Shown piece after piece: positions 52,566 through 60,893 of a DNA stretch of 64,000 nucleotides. The notes under the pieces were generated by a model. The model saw nothing but the letters and a program-made list of their open reading frames with translations. It searched no databases and was not told the DNA's origin. The number at the start of each line of letters is the position of its first letter. Within the stretch, counting starts at the first letter, position 1. Made by a program: the position numbers and the translations under genes. Origin of the DNA: Companilactobacillus huachuanensis (GTDB lineage Bacteria > Bacillota > Bacilli > Lactobacillales > Lactobacillaceae); the NCBI RefSeq assembly GCF_005404815.1, contig NZ_BJDF01000008.1:62001-126000 (forward strand), read 5' to 3'.

Positions 52566-52861
52566 CTAAAGGTTGAAAGGTGAAAAACTAATATAACCAT
52601 TGTTGTTACAGGCTTATAACAAATTTATTTAAATACGCAAAAGTTTTCATTTTATTTGTTACTGCCATGAAAAATTAAATTAGTTGGAAGAGCTGAGAGT
52701 ATTCATTTGCAGCAAAAGTGGCGTTATTGCTTCGGCAATTACACCACCGGACGTGTTGAAGACTCGCGGTTTTTGCGGGGCTTCAACCGAGGCTCGAGAC
52801 CGCTTCACAGGCTTGAGCCCTTCCGCGCAGCAATGAATACTCTCAGCTCTGGAAACGGCAT
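52566..52861 (+). repeat. Cloverleaf repeat element, copy 21, right end lost
   Basis: CTAAAGGTTGAAAGG left end, core 52684-52861 complete with arm 2 ATTGCT/AGCAAT and arm 4 GGCTCGAG/CTTGAGCC. After GGCAT the right flank is missing, and the glycosylase ribosome site follows within 20 bases. The leader of that gene therefore lies in the element. Confidence 0.88.
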
Positions 52862-52886
52862 ATATAAATATACCTTAGGGGGATTT

Positions 52887-53543
52887 TTGATATTGTACAA
52901 ACAAATTACTATTTATGATCTATTAAAAATTTTATCAAAACAACTGGGGCAGCAGAATTGGTGGCCTGCAGAAAACACTGAGGCTATGCTTTCCGGTATG
53001 ATTTTGATTCAAAATACAAATTGGAAAAATGCTGACCGTTCACTTGCTAATCTCAAACAGGCAACAAATTTCGAGACTGACAAGATGTTGGCTCTATCAA
53101 CTGAAGAAATAGAACAATTGATTCAACCAAGTGGCTTCTTCCACAACAAAGCCATCTATTTGCGCTCAATTTTAACCGCTTATCGAGATCATTTCGACGA
53201 CTGGGACAAATTGTCCACTCCTATGTTACGCAAAAAACTGCTTGCTATGAAAGGAGTTGGCAATGAAACCGCTGATGTACTGCTACTCTACTACTTCCAT
53301 CGTCCAACATTTGTTGCTGATAATTATTCGATGAAACTTTTCATTAAATTGCATACTTTTACTGACAAACCAACTTATATGCAATTAAAGAATAGTGTTG
53401 AACGTGACTTCAAATTAACTTCAAAACAGGCTGAGGAATTGCATGCCTTAATCGATGAATTCGGTAAACTCAAGAGCGATTATTTTGACGATTACGAACT
53501 ACGTTTGCCGTACCTAACGCCCCATTATACCGTAGAAGAATAA
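52887..53543 (+). CDS. HhH-GPD DNA glycosylase (endonuclease III-like, no Fe-S cluster)
   Basis: It has 218 residues. The helix-hairpin-helix is LLAMKGVGNETADVLLLYYF and the catalytic Asp is in FVADNYSMKLF. In the lyase position, Glu/Thr replace the Lys of endonuclease III, and no C-terminal cysteine cluster is present. The protein is therefore more like the monofunctional MagIII-type glycosylases for alkylated bases. TTG 52887 or 52893 is the start, after AGGGGG. The open frame continues upstream through repeat copy 21, which is not protein-like. The last 30 bases overlap the convergent tetR gene. Confidence 0.82.
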   Translation: MILYKQITIYDLLKILSKQLGQQNWWPAENTEAMLSGMILIQNTNWKNADRSLANLKQATNFETDKMLALSTEEIEQLIQPSGFFHNKAIYLRSILTAYRDHFDDWDKLSTPMLRKKLLAMKGVGNETADVLLLYYFHRPTFVADNYSMKLFIKLHTFTDKPTYMQLKNSVERDFKLTSKQAEELHALIDEFGKLKSDYFDDYELRLPYLTPHYTVEE

Positions 53544-54116
53544 ATGCATCAGATCCTTCTCATGATTCTTTATTTCAACTGCACTGTGAGCATTGACGGG
53601 ATTGGAATCCATGGCATAACTGATGAACATATCCAAATAGATAATCGCACCTTCATCAGTTATTTGGGGATTTACTGCACCTTCAGCTCTTCCTTGATCT
53701 AACAGTTTTTTCCAAAAACCATGCTTGTATGCGTTATAAGTCTTCTTGACGGTGTCATCACCATTCTTACCACTGAATTCACCATACATAAAAACAACAA
53801 AGTCGTCACTGATAGCATCAGTAGTTTTTAAACCATACGACATCATGTTCTCCATTTTCTCCTCAAAAGTATCTGTCGAACTGTCCAATGTGTCCTCAGC
53901 AGCCTGATAACCTTCTATTATCAGTTTAATTACCACAGATTTAGCCAGGAAAATTTTGCTAGGAAAGTATTTATACAATGTCACTTGTGATGCTCCAGCC
54001 GCTTTAGCTATCTCAGCTACAGAGGCTTTTTTGTATCCCTGCTTCATAATTATTTGAGTTGCAGCATCCAAAATGGACTGCTTTTTATCTTTTTTACGCT
54101 TTAAATTATTTGTCAT
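53514..54116 (-). CDS. TetR-family regulator of the ABC exporter
   Basis: It has 200 residues. The HTH is SILDAATQIIMKQGYKKASVAEIAKAAGASQVTLYKYFPSKIFLAKSVV. ATG 54116 follows GAGGTAATTATA. It is divergent from an ABC exporter operon whose promoter is followed by a palindrome, so repression of that exporter is the likely role. The inducer is unknown. Confidence 0.92.
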   Translation of the reverse strand: MTNNLKRKKDKKQSILDAATQIIMKQGYKKASVAEIAKAAGASQVTLYKYFPSKIFLAKSVVIKLIIEGYQAAEDTLDSSTDTFEEKMENMMSYGLKTTDAISDDFVVFMYGEFSGKNGDDTVKKTYNAYKHGFWKKLLDQGRAEGAVNPQITDEGAIIYLDMFISYAMDSNPVNAHSAVEIKNHEKDLMHLFFYGIMGR

Positions 54117-54223
54117 TATAATTACCTCAAATATTTTTATCAATATAGTTCAGTTTCTTGATTAATCTAATAAGGTTTCCAATAAAGGCCTTAAAATTAG
54201 TTCAATACCGGCATTCTTATGTG

Positions 54224-54274
54224 TTGACTTTGATATAGCTCGGTTCTAATATACTCGGTAAATAGTGAACTATT
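54224..54274 (+). promoter_or_regulatory. Promoter and operator of the ABC exporter
   Basis: TTGACT (54224-54229) and TAATAT (54247-54252) are spaced 17 bases. AATAGTGAACTATT (54261-54274) is a palindrome at the transcription start and is the probable TetR site. A related half-site, ATAGTTCA, lies near 54146 close to the tetR start. Confidence 0.75.
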
Positions 54275-54308
54275 CAAGAATTATATTTCATTTTTAGAGG
54301 TTATTATT

Positions 54309-55232
54309 ATGTTAAATACAAATATTCCTACTTTACATGTTGACCACTTACAAAAGAATTTTGGTAAGTTTCAGGCATTAAAGAACATTACCTTTGATAT
54401 TTATCCCGGGGAAGTTTTTGGATTTATCGGACCAAACGGTGCTGGTAAATCAACTACAATCAGAACCATTTTAGGTATCTTACGTGCTTCTGGTGGCAAA
54501 GCGACTATCTTTGGTAAAGATGTATTCAAAGATGCTGTCGACATCCACAAGCGAATTGCCTATGTCCCTGGCGACGTTTATTTGTGGCCTAACTTAACTG
54601 GTGGCGAAATCATCGACCTATTATTGAAACTCGGTCACAGTCACCATACGAGAAGAACTAGCCAATTGATTGAACTCTTCCAACTTGACCCTACTAAGAA
54701 AGCACGAACTTATTCCAAGGGTAATCGGCAAAAAGTGGCCTTGATTGCTGCCTTTTCAACCGATGCTGACTTCTATATTTTCGACGAACCAACTTCTGGA
54801 TTGGATCCATTGAACGAAGAGGTTTTTCAAAATGAAGTTCTCAAGCTCAAAGAAGCTGGTAAATCAGTTCTTCTATCCAGTCATATCCTTTCCGAAGTCG
54901 AGAAAATGTGTGATCGGATCGGCATTATCAAAAACGGTGAAGTCGTTGAAACCGGTAGCTTGGATGAAATGCGTCATTTAACTAGAACTGTTATCAAAGT
55001 TAAAACTCAGCTTCCAACACCAGAATTAGAGACTTTGCCAGGAGTTCATAACGCCGTTATGGGAAATAATCAAACACTCACGCTTTCGGTTGATTCGGAA
55101 TATCTCGAAAATACGATGAGTTATTTATCCCAGAAACAAATCATCTCTATCCAAGCAACTCCCCCAACGCTGGAAGATTTGTTCATGCGTTACTATGGTT
55201 CTACAAATGAGGTGGATCGCCGTGAAAAGTGA
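54309..55232 (+). CDS. ABC transporter ATP-binding protein (drug-export type)
   Basis: It has 307 residues, with Walker A GPNGAGKST, the signature region YSKGNRQKVALIAAF (a YSKGNRQK variant of LSGGQ), Walker B FYIFDEPTSGLDPLNEEVF and SHILSEV. The CcmA/DrrA-like C-terminal domain follows. The stop overlaps the permease start. With it and TetR it forms a multidrug or antimicrobial exporter module. The signature with Lys-Gly-Asn in place of Gly-Gly-Gln is common in this subfamily. ATTTTTAGAGGTT precedes ATG. Confidence 0.93.
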   Translation: MLNTNIPTLHVDHLQKNFGKFQALKNITFDIYPGEVFGFIGPNGAGKSTTIRTILGILRASGGKATIFGKDVFKDAVDIHKRIAYVPGDVYLWPNLTGGEIIDLLLKLGHSHHTRRTSQLIELFQLDPTKKARTYSKGNRQKVALIAAFSTDADFYIFDEPTSGLDPLNEEVFQNEVLKLKEAGKSVLLSSHILSEVEKMCDRIGIIKNGEVVETGSLDEMRHLTRTVIKVKTQLPTPELETLPGVHNAVMGNNQTLTLSVDSEYLENTMSYLSQKQIISIQATPPTLEDLFMRYYGSTNEVDRREK

Positions 55233-56838
55233 AAAATTTCAAAAAACATTCTTTTTAACTAAATTTAGTTTCAAACGGGATTGGCTCAAATTATCCATCT
55301 GGTCAGTTGTTTTAATTGGACTATTCGTGGGAGTGGCCGCCAAGTTCAATGGACTTTATGGCAGTAAAGCTGCAATTGATCAAATCATCAAAACTCTAAA
55401 GTCACCCGCTATGGTGTCGCTCTTCGGAAAAATGCCCAATGGCCCTTATACATCAGCTGACGTTTTTGCTTCTGAAATGACAGTCTTCATGGCAATCATT
55501 GCTGCAATCATGAATTACTACTTCATAATTCACAATACCCGTGGAGAAGAAGAATCAGGTATTTTGGAAATGATTCAGGCCCATGCGGTTGGGAGATTAT
55601 CCAATTTAACAGCCGCTTTATTGGAGAGTTTCATTTTGAATTTTGGTATCGGTTTGATCTATGCAGTTGGATTACAATTCGCCAATCTAACTGGAACTAA
55701 CGCCAATGGTAACTTTCTACTTGGATTGGGACTCGGTGCCGTTGGATTCATGTTCGCCAGTATCGCTGCCGTGATTGCTCAACTGACTGACAATTCCAGA
55801 ACTGCCACGATTTTGTCCTACTTAGTCTTTGGTATCATGTATATTGGTCGAATGATAACTGACGTTTCCCATCCAAAATATACTTGGTTCATTCCTATGG
55901 GCTGGGTGGAAAAATTATCAACTTATAAGAATAATAATTGGATTCCAGTCTTCATGATGCTCGGATTATCCGTAATTCTAGTTACCCTAGCCTTCTATCT
56001 CAACAGTCATCGTGACATAGGTTCTGGATTAATTGCTACTAGACCAGGTCGTGCTAAAGCCTCAGCCTTTTTAAGAGGTCCAATTTCACTTTTTTGGCGT
56101 TTGAATCGTGTCAGTATCATTGTTTGGTTCCTTGGTATAATGATTCTTGGTGCAACTTACGGTTCCGTATTCAACACTATTGGTGATATTTTAAAAACTA
56201 ATCCGATGTTGAAACAGTTGCTAAATACTAAAGCAATTAATGCAGCTAACGTCTTGATTATCAAAGAATTCATAGCCATCTTAATGATAGTTTTTGCTGC
56301 CCTAGCATTGATTCCCGGACTTTCACTGATTAATTACCTCAAGACAGGTGAAACTAAAGGTTACTTGGAAATCATCCACTCAACTAGAACTAGTCGTACG
56401 AAACTATACTTCTCACTCTTTGGAATAGCCACAATAACAAGTATTGCAGTCCTATTCGCTGGCATTTATGGATTATATGCGGGTGGTAACGCCGTTATGA
56501 ATCACCACATTGCTATGTCAGTCTTCATGCGCGGATTTTACGGTTATCTATCACCATTACTAGTTATGCTTGGCATATCAGCATTCTTAATTGGTTGGTT
56601 GCCAAAATTAACTTCCTTGAATTATGGTTATCTAGTCTTAGCATTCTTTGTCCAATACTTCGGTAAGTTGTTGAAGCTACCAGATTGGACCGAAAAAATA
56701 ACACCATTCGGTTTCATCAAACACGTTCCAGTTAGTAACTTCGACGTGGCAACGTTCTGGTGGCAAATAGCTATTGCCGTGATTTTGGTAATTATTGGAT
56801 ATATTGGTTATCGAAGAAGAGACTTAATAATTAACTAA
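55222..56838 (+). CDS. ABC-2-type permease with about twelve membrane segments
   Basis: This 538-residue partner of the preceding ATPase has two related halves of six segments (first half SIWSVVLIGLFVGVAAKF to VILVTLAFYLNSHRD, second half SIIVWFLGIMILGATYGSVF to VILVIIGYIGYRRRD). This layout is known for TetR-linked exporters such as polyketide-antibiotic transporters. GTG 55222, following GAGGTGGATC and overlapping the ATPase stop, is preferred over the ATG at 55195. Terminator just after the stop. Confidence 0.9.
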   Translation: MKSEKFQKTFFLTKFSFKRDWLKLSIWSVVLIGLFVGVAAKFNGLYGSKAAIDQIIKTLKSPAMVSLFGKMPNGPYTSADVFASEMTVFMAIIAAIMNYYFIIHNTRGEEESGILEMIQAHAVGRLSNLTAALLESFILNFGIGLIYAVGLQFANLTGTNANGNFLLGLGLGAVGFMFASIAAVIAQLTDNSRTATILSYLVFGIMYIGRMITDVSHPKYTWFIPMGWVEKLSTYKNNNWIPVFMMLGLSVILVTLAFYLNSHRDIGSGLIATRPGRAKASAFLRGPISLFWRLNRVSIIVWFLGIMILGATYGSVFNTIGDILKTNPMLKQLLNTKAINAANVLIIKEFIAILMIVFAALALIPGLSLINYLKTGETKGYLEIIHSTRTSRTKLYFSLFGIATITSIAVLFAGIYGLYAGGNAVMNHHIAMSVFMRGFYGYLSPLLVMLGISAFLIGWLPKLTSLNYGYLVLAFFVQYFGKLLKLPDWTEKITPFGFIKHVPVSNFDVATFWWQIAIAVILVIIGYIGYRRRDLIIN

Positions 56839-56875
56839 AAAAAAGGAATTGCCTTAATTGGCAACTCCCTTTTTA
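56837..56875. terminator. Terminator between convergent genes
   Basis: AAAGGAATTGCC pairs with GGCAACTCCCTTT, followed by TTTTATG. Confidence 0.82.
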
Positions 56876-56906
56876 TGTCTAGTATTTTATATTTTAAAAG
56901 CAGAAA

Positions 56907-58172
56907 TTATTTATAGAATGTTTCTCTTACAGCCTGTGCAATGGCAATTTGTACGTGAGCGTATGACAGTCCACCTTGTATATATAGTGAATATGGAGGT
57001 CTTAATGGACCATCTGAGGACAACTCGATTGTTGAACCTTCAACGAAACTACCTGACGCCATAACAACATCATCTTCGTACCCATCTTGGTGACTAGGGA
57101 TTGGATCGACGAATGAATTCATTGGTGAATAATGTTGGATAGCTGCACAAAAAGCAATCATTGGTTCTGGTTTTCCAAATGAAACGGTTTGCACAATATC
57201 AGTTCTGGGGGCGTCCCATTTTGGCGAAACGTTCATACCCATTTCCTCGCAGAGTGCTGATGTGAAAATCATGCCTTTCAAAGCTTCACCTGTTGTGTGA
57301 GCTGCCATGAAGAATCCTTGATAAAAGTCACGCAAGTAGCCCCAAGTAGCACCCTCACCTTTACCAGCACCGGGAACAGTCAAACGTGAACCCGCACCTT
57401 CAACTAAATCCTGACGACCAACGATGTAAGCACCACTTTTAACAATTCCAGCACCTGCATTCTTGTACAATGAACCAGCCATAATATCAGCACCGTAAAA
57501 AGTAGGTTCTTCCATTTCGGAAAATTCACCATAACAATTATCAATGAAAATATTAACATCTGGACGAATTGCTTTAACAAACTTGATCATTTTAGCGATT
57601 TTTTCAACTGTAAAGCTGTCACGGACTGCATAACCACGAGAACGTTGGATAGCAACAACTTTAATTGTGTCATCAAACTTCAACGCCTTTTCCGCATTTT
57701 CGTAATCAACCGAGCCATCATCCAATAACTCCGTCGTCTTGAAATTAATACCATATTCCGACATATTACCCGGTTTATTACCAGCTAGACCAATAACTTC
57801 TTGAATCGTATCATATGGCGTTCCAGTCAAGTAATAAAGCGTATTACCTGGACGTAACATACTGAACAAAGCAGTTGAAATGGCATGTGTTCCAGAAGCA
57901 AATTGGGGACGCACTAGAGCATCGTCAACTTTGAAATAGTCCGCATAAATTTGTTCGATTTTGTCTCGACCAATATCATCATATCCATAACCAGTTGAAG
58001 GAACCAAATCCTCTTCGCCAACATGGTGTTCTCTAAATAAGTTCAAAACACGTTGTTGATTATAGAGCACTTGTTGATCAATTTCATCCAAACGGGGACG
58101 AATCATTTTTTCAACTTTATCAATTTTTTCGCTTAAATCTGTAGGTAAATCTTCTTTCCATGATAATCCCAT
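56907..58172 (-). CDS. Methionine gamma-lyase-like PLP protein (aluminium-resistance family)
   Basis: This 421-residue fold-type I PLP protein of the Met_gamma_lyase family (PF06838-type) is often annotated as aluminium resistance protein. Motifs are STGYGYDDIGRDKIEQIYADYF, RPQFASGTHAISTALF, IQRSRGY, IFIDNCYGEF and the PLP lysine in GSLYKNAGAGIV. Catalytic activity in the family is poorly studied. In Firmicutes it usually lies beside glnR or housekeeping genes, whereas here it stands alone. GAGGGAATTAAT before ATG. Confidence 0.9.
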   Translation of the reverse strand: MGLSWKEDLPTDLSEKIDKVEKMIRPRLDEIDQQVLYNQQRVLNLFREHHVGEEDLVPSTGYGYDDIGRDKIEQIYADYFKVDDALVRPQFASGTHAISTALFSMLRPGNTLYYLTGTPYDTIQEVIGLAGNKPGNMSEYGINFKTTELLDDGSVDYENAEKALKFDDTIKVVAIQRSRGYAVRDSFTVEKIAKMIKFVKAIRPDVNIFIDNCYGEFSEMEEPTFYGADIMAGSLYKNAGAGIVKSGAYIVGRQDLVEGAGSRLTVPGAGKGEGATWGYLRDFYQGFFMAAHTTGEALKGMIFTSALCEEMGMNVSPKWDAPRTDIVQTVSFGKPEPMIAFCAAIQHYSPMNSFVDPIPSHQDGYEDDVVMASGSFVEGSTIELSSDGPLRPPYSLYIQGGLSYAHVQIAIAQAVRETFYK

Positions 58173-58202
58173 TATTAATTCCCTCTTTTTTATATTGATT
58201 AA

Positions 58203-58471
58203 CTAAAGGTTGAAAGTTTAGTTAAGTATGCCGTTTCCAGAGCTGAGAGTATTCAATTGCTGCGCGGAACGGCCCGAGCCTGGGAAGCGGTCTCGAACCT
58301 CGGTTGAAGCCTCGCAAAAACCGCGAGTCTTCAACGCGCCCGGTGGTGTAATTGCTGAAGCAATAACGCCACTTTCGCTGCAAATGAATACTCTCAGCTC
58401 TTCCAACTAGTTTATTTTTTAATAGCCGGAACAATAAAACTAAGACTTATGATTATTAAAATAAATTAGCT
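58203..58471 (-). repeat. Cloverleaf repeat element, copy 22
   Basis: Minus orientation with CTAAAGGTTGAAAG at its left edge. Core 58228-58405 has all arms: arm 2 ATTGCT/AGCAAT, arm 3 CTCGC/GCGAG, arm 4 GGTTCGAG/CTCGGGCC. The AT-rich right flank fades out near 58471 without the terminal repeat. Confidence 0.88.
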
Positions 58472-58568
58472 TTCGACCAATGGATCGGTTATCTGTTCCC
58501 TTCATTAAGGCAAAGATATCACAGTAGGTGAAAATCTCTATTATTCGAAACCGGCATCCTTAAAAATC

Positions 58569-60656
58569 CTATTGTTTCAATACTTCAGCTTGAACGGCAA
58601 TCTTGCCTTCTTCATTTTGTGTCCAATAAACGCCCTGAATTTCTGGTACAAATCCTGGGAATCGTTCAATCGCACCAACTAAATCCTCAAAATACTCTAA
58701 ATCTATATCAGCCCACTTCTCGCCTGGTGCCACGATAAATACCCCTGGAGGGTATGGTAATGCTCCTTCGACAGCAATTCGGCCTTTAATATCTTTCAAA
58801 TCAACTAACTCACTTTGATTTTTCATAAACAGCTGATCTGCTTTTTCTGGTGTCATTGTATAGTCTTGCATATCAGTTTTGGCAAACAGCTTCTTTTGTA
58901 AGGTAAACGTTTGGTTATCACGATAATAATCGTGCATTTCTTGACACAATTGCTTCAACGTGTAGCCGTCATAACGCTTCGGATATTGTTTGGCTAGCTT
59001 AGGTAATACCTGAGTTAATGGTGCGTCTTCAAAGTAAAATGTTTCAAATTCCAAAAAGGCATCTAATAAAATATCCAATTCTTCTTTTGTATCTCCCGGT
59101 GTTAACAAGAATAATAACGAATTCAAATCATCCTTAGCACGGATAATACGTTTTTCCATCAAAAACTCAGCTACAACGGGACCAGGAATTCCGGTCTCTT
59201 GATATTGCGCGTTTTCTACATCAATACCCGGCGTTATAACGGTAATTTTCAATGGGTCGATCATGGCTTGACCGGCTGCTATCTTCTTAAAGCCATGCCA
59301 GTTATCTGCTGGATTCAGTTGCCAATACTTACTGTTAGTTGCCAATTCATCCGTACTGATTTCAGCAAAATTATCAGGGACAAACGGACGAAATAGTTTG
59401 GATTTTTTCAATAAATTCTTACGCCATTCAATACCTAAGCGTAACGTCTCATCCCACCAGTTTAGATTTCCTTGTCCGGCGGTTAAATAGGCATTAACAG
59501 TCAATGAGGCATAGATTGGATACGAATAACTAGAGGTTACGAACTTCAAATAGGCGTTATTGAAATGCTTATGATCGACATAACGATTCTGACCCTTCAA
59601 ATGTGCATCCTTCTTGAGAATTTGAGAAGTTTGAGCTAATCCAGCTTGTTGTTTATGTAACGACTGCGTTACCAGAATTCCGGGATCATCGGGACCATAT
59701 TTCAATGATAGTGGCGACAACTGTTTCATGATTGGGACGAATTGTTCAAAACCACCCCAGGCACAATCGAATAAAATATAATCACACAATGAACCGATTT
59801 TATCAATCATCCATTTGGCATCGTAAAAAACACCATCATAGGTATCCAGCTGCACGATGGCTAATCTAAATGGACGCTTAGCTTGAGCCTTTTCGGGGGC
59901 AACTTTGGCAATTTCTTTTCTAATCTTAGCCTCGTCTAACGCCTCTGGATCCATTTCACCAATTAGTCCCAATGGATTACGGTCGGTAGGAATGTAGACT
60001 GGCTTTGCTCCACTCATCACTAAAGCACTGTTATAGAGTGATTTATGGTTGTTACGGTCGAACAAAACTAAATCATCTTGAGCAAGCAGTGCACTGGCAC
60101 AAATTGAATTAGCACTGGTAGTCCCGTTGGTACAAAAATAAACTTTATCAGCGTTATATGTTTGAGCTTCTTTTTGTTCAGCGGTTAATGGGGTTCCACC
60201 ATGTGTCATCGTATCGCCTAATTCATCAACTGTATCGCTGGTATCAGCAAACATCAGATTCTTACCAAAGAACCGATTGAAGACTACTCCTGCAGGATGT
60301 TTGTCATAATATTGACCGTTATGATGTCCCGGAGTCGTGAAACTGACGGGTCGATCTTCTGCAAAGTTAACTAAGTCGGTTAAAAATCCCGGTACCATCT
60401 TGGTTTCATACGCGTTTGCTGTTGTACTAATATCTTTTTCAGAAATTTCATCAGCACCAACTTGAATAATAGGGATTCCCAGTCCTGATGTTTTTTGTAG
60501 ATTTTTCGCAATTTCGATAGCAGTCGAATCGTGTTCATTGAGCACAATAGCAACCAGCTCAGCAGGATCAACATCACCTGTAAATGGCACAGTTGACCAC
60601 GTTGTTGCGTCGTTTATTTTCACATCATTACCAATGGCAATTTTCAGAAAATTCAT
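58569..60656 (-). CDS. Ornithine/lysine decarboxylase
   Basis: This 695-residue PLP enzyme has the full three-part plan of inducible bacterial decarboxylases: an N-terminal wing (1-105), a PLP domain with FTTPGHHNGQYYDKHPAG, TNGTTSANS, FDRNNHKS, FDCAWGGFEQF and the Schiff-base Lys335 in QSLHKQQAG, and a C-terminal domain with YPPGVFIVAPGE. It consumes a proton by decarboxylating ornithine (or lysine). Close length to the Lactobacillus 30a ornithine decarboxylase. A divergent permease gene is the probable amino acid/amine antiporter. GGGGGAAATT before ATG. Confidence 0.94.
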   Translation of the reverse strand: MNFLKIAIGNDVKINDATTWSTVPFTGDVDPAELVAIVLNEHDSTAIEIAKNLQKTSGLGIPIIQVGADEISEKDISTTANAYETKMVPGFLTDLVNFAEDRPVSFTTPGHHNGQYYDKHPAGVVFNRFFGKNLMFADTSDTVDELGDTMTHGGTPLTAEQKEAQTYNADKVYFCTNGTTSANSICASALLAQDDLVLFDRNNHKSLYNSALVMSGAKPVYIPTDRNPLGLIGEMDPEALDEAKIRKEIAKVAPEKAQAKRPFRLAIVQLDTYDGVFYDAKWMIDKIGSLCDYILFDCAWGGFEQFVPIMKQLSPLSLKYGPDDPGILVTQSLHKQQAGLAQTSQILKKDAHLKGQNRYVDHKHFNNAYLKFVTSSYSYPIYASLTVNAYLTAGQGNLNWWDETLRLGIEWRKNLLKKSKLFRPFVPDNFAEISTDELATNSKYWQLNPADNWHGFKKIAAGQAMIDPLKITVITPGIDVENAQYQETGIPGPVVAEFLMEKRIIRAKDDLNSLLFLLTPGDTKEELDILLDAFLEFETFYFEDAPLTQVLPKLAKQYPKRYDGYTLKQLCQEMHDYYRDNQTFTLQKKLFAKTDMQDYTMTPEKADQLFMKNQSELVDLKDIKGRIAVEGALPYPPGVFIVAPGEKWADIDLEYFEDLVGAIERFPGFVPEIQGVYWTQNEEGKIAVQAEVLKQ

Positions 60657-60893
60657 AATTTCCCCCTATTTTTTAATTATTTTCATAAAATCTATTGCAA
60701 ATATTATATAAATACCTATAATTTTCTGGGTACGTTTTTTTTCGCAGTTTTTATAAAAATATCACAGAATGATTATATCTACTAATTGAGGTCGTAAACA
60801 AGTGAAATTAAATAGTTCTTTGCTTACCTTAAAACCCCCTAACTTTAAAAGTCCTTTCTAACTAGATTTTTAAACAATTCGGGGGCAATAAAA
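60657..60893. promoter_or_regulatory. Divergent promoter region of decarboxylase and permease
   Basis: A 237-base AT-rich gap with TATAAT-like boxes on both strands (for instance TTGCAAATATTATATAAAT near 60700). No clear operator palindrome was found. Confidence 0.45.

Noticed and set aside
52707-52886. N-terminal extension of the DNA glycosylase
   Set aside because: The open frame is a translation of cloverleaf copy 21. A ribosome site with TTG start lies just before the conserved domain.
58228-58410. Open frames of 60-80 codons inside repeat cores, such as this one and those at 5895-6104, 43739-43948 and 48056-48250
   Set aside because: They recur because the repeat recurs, exist on both strands, have no ribosome sites and change by compensatory stem mutations that ignore codons. 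They are by-products of the structured element.
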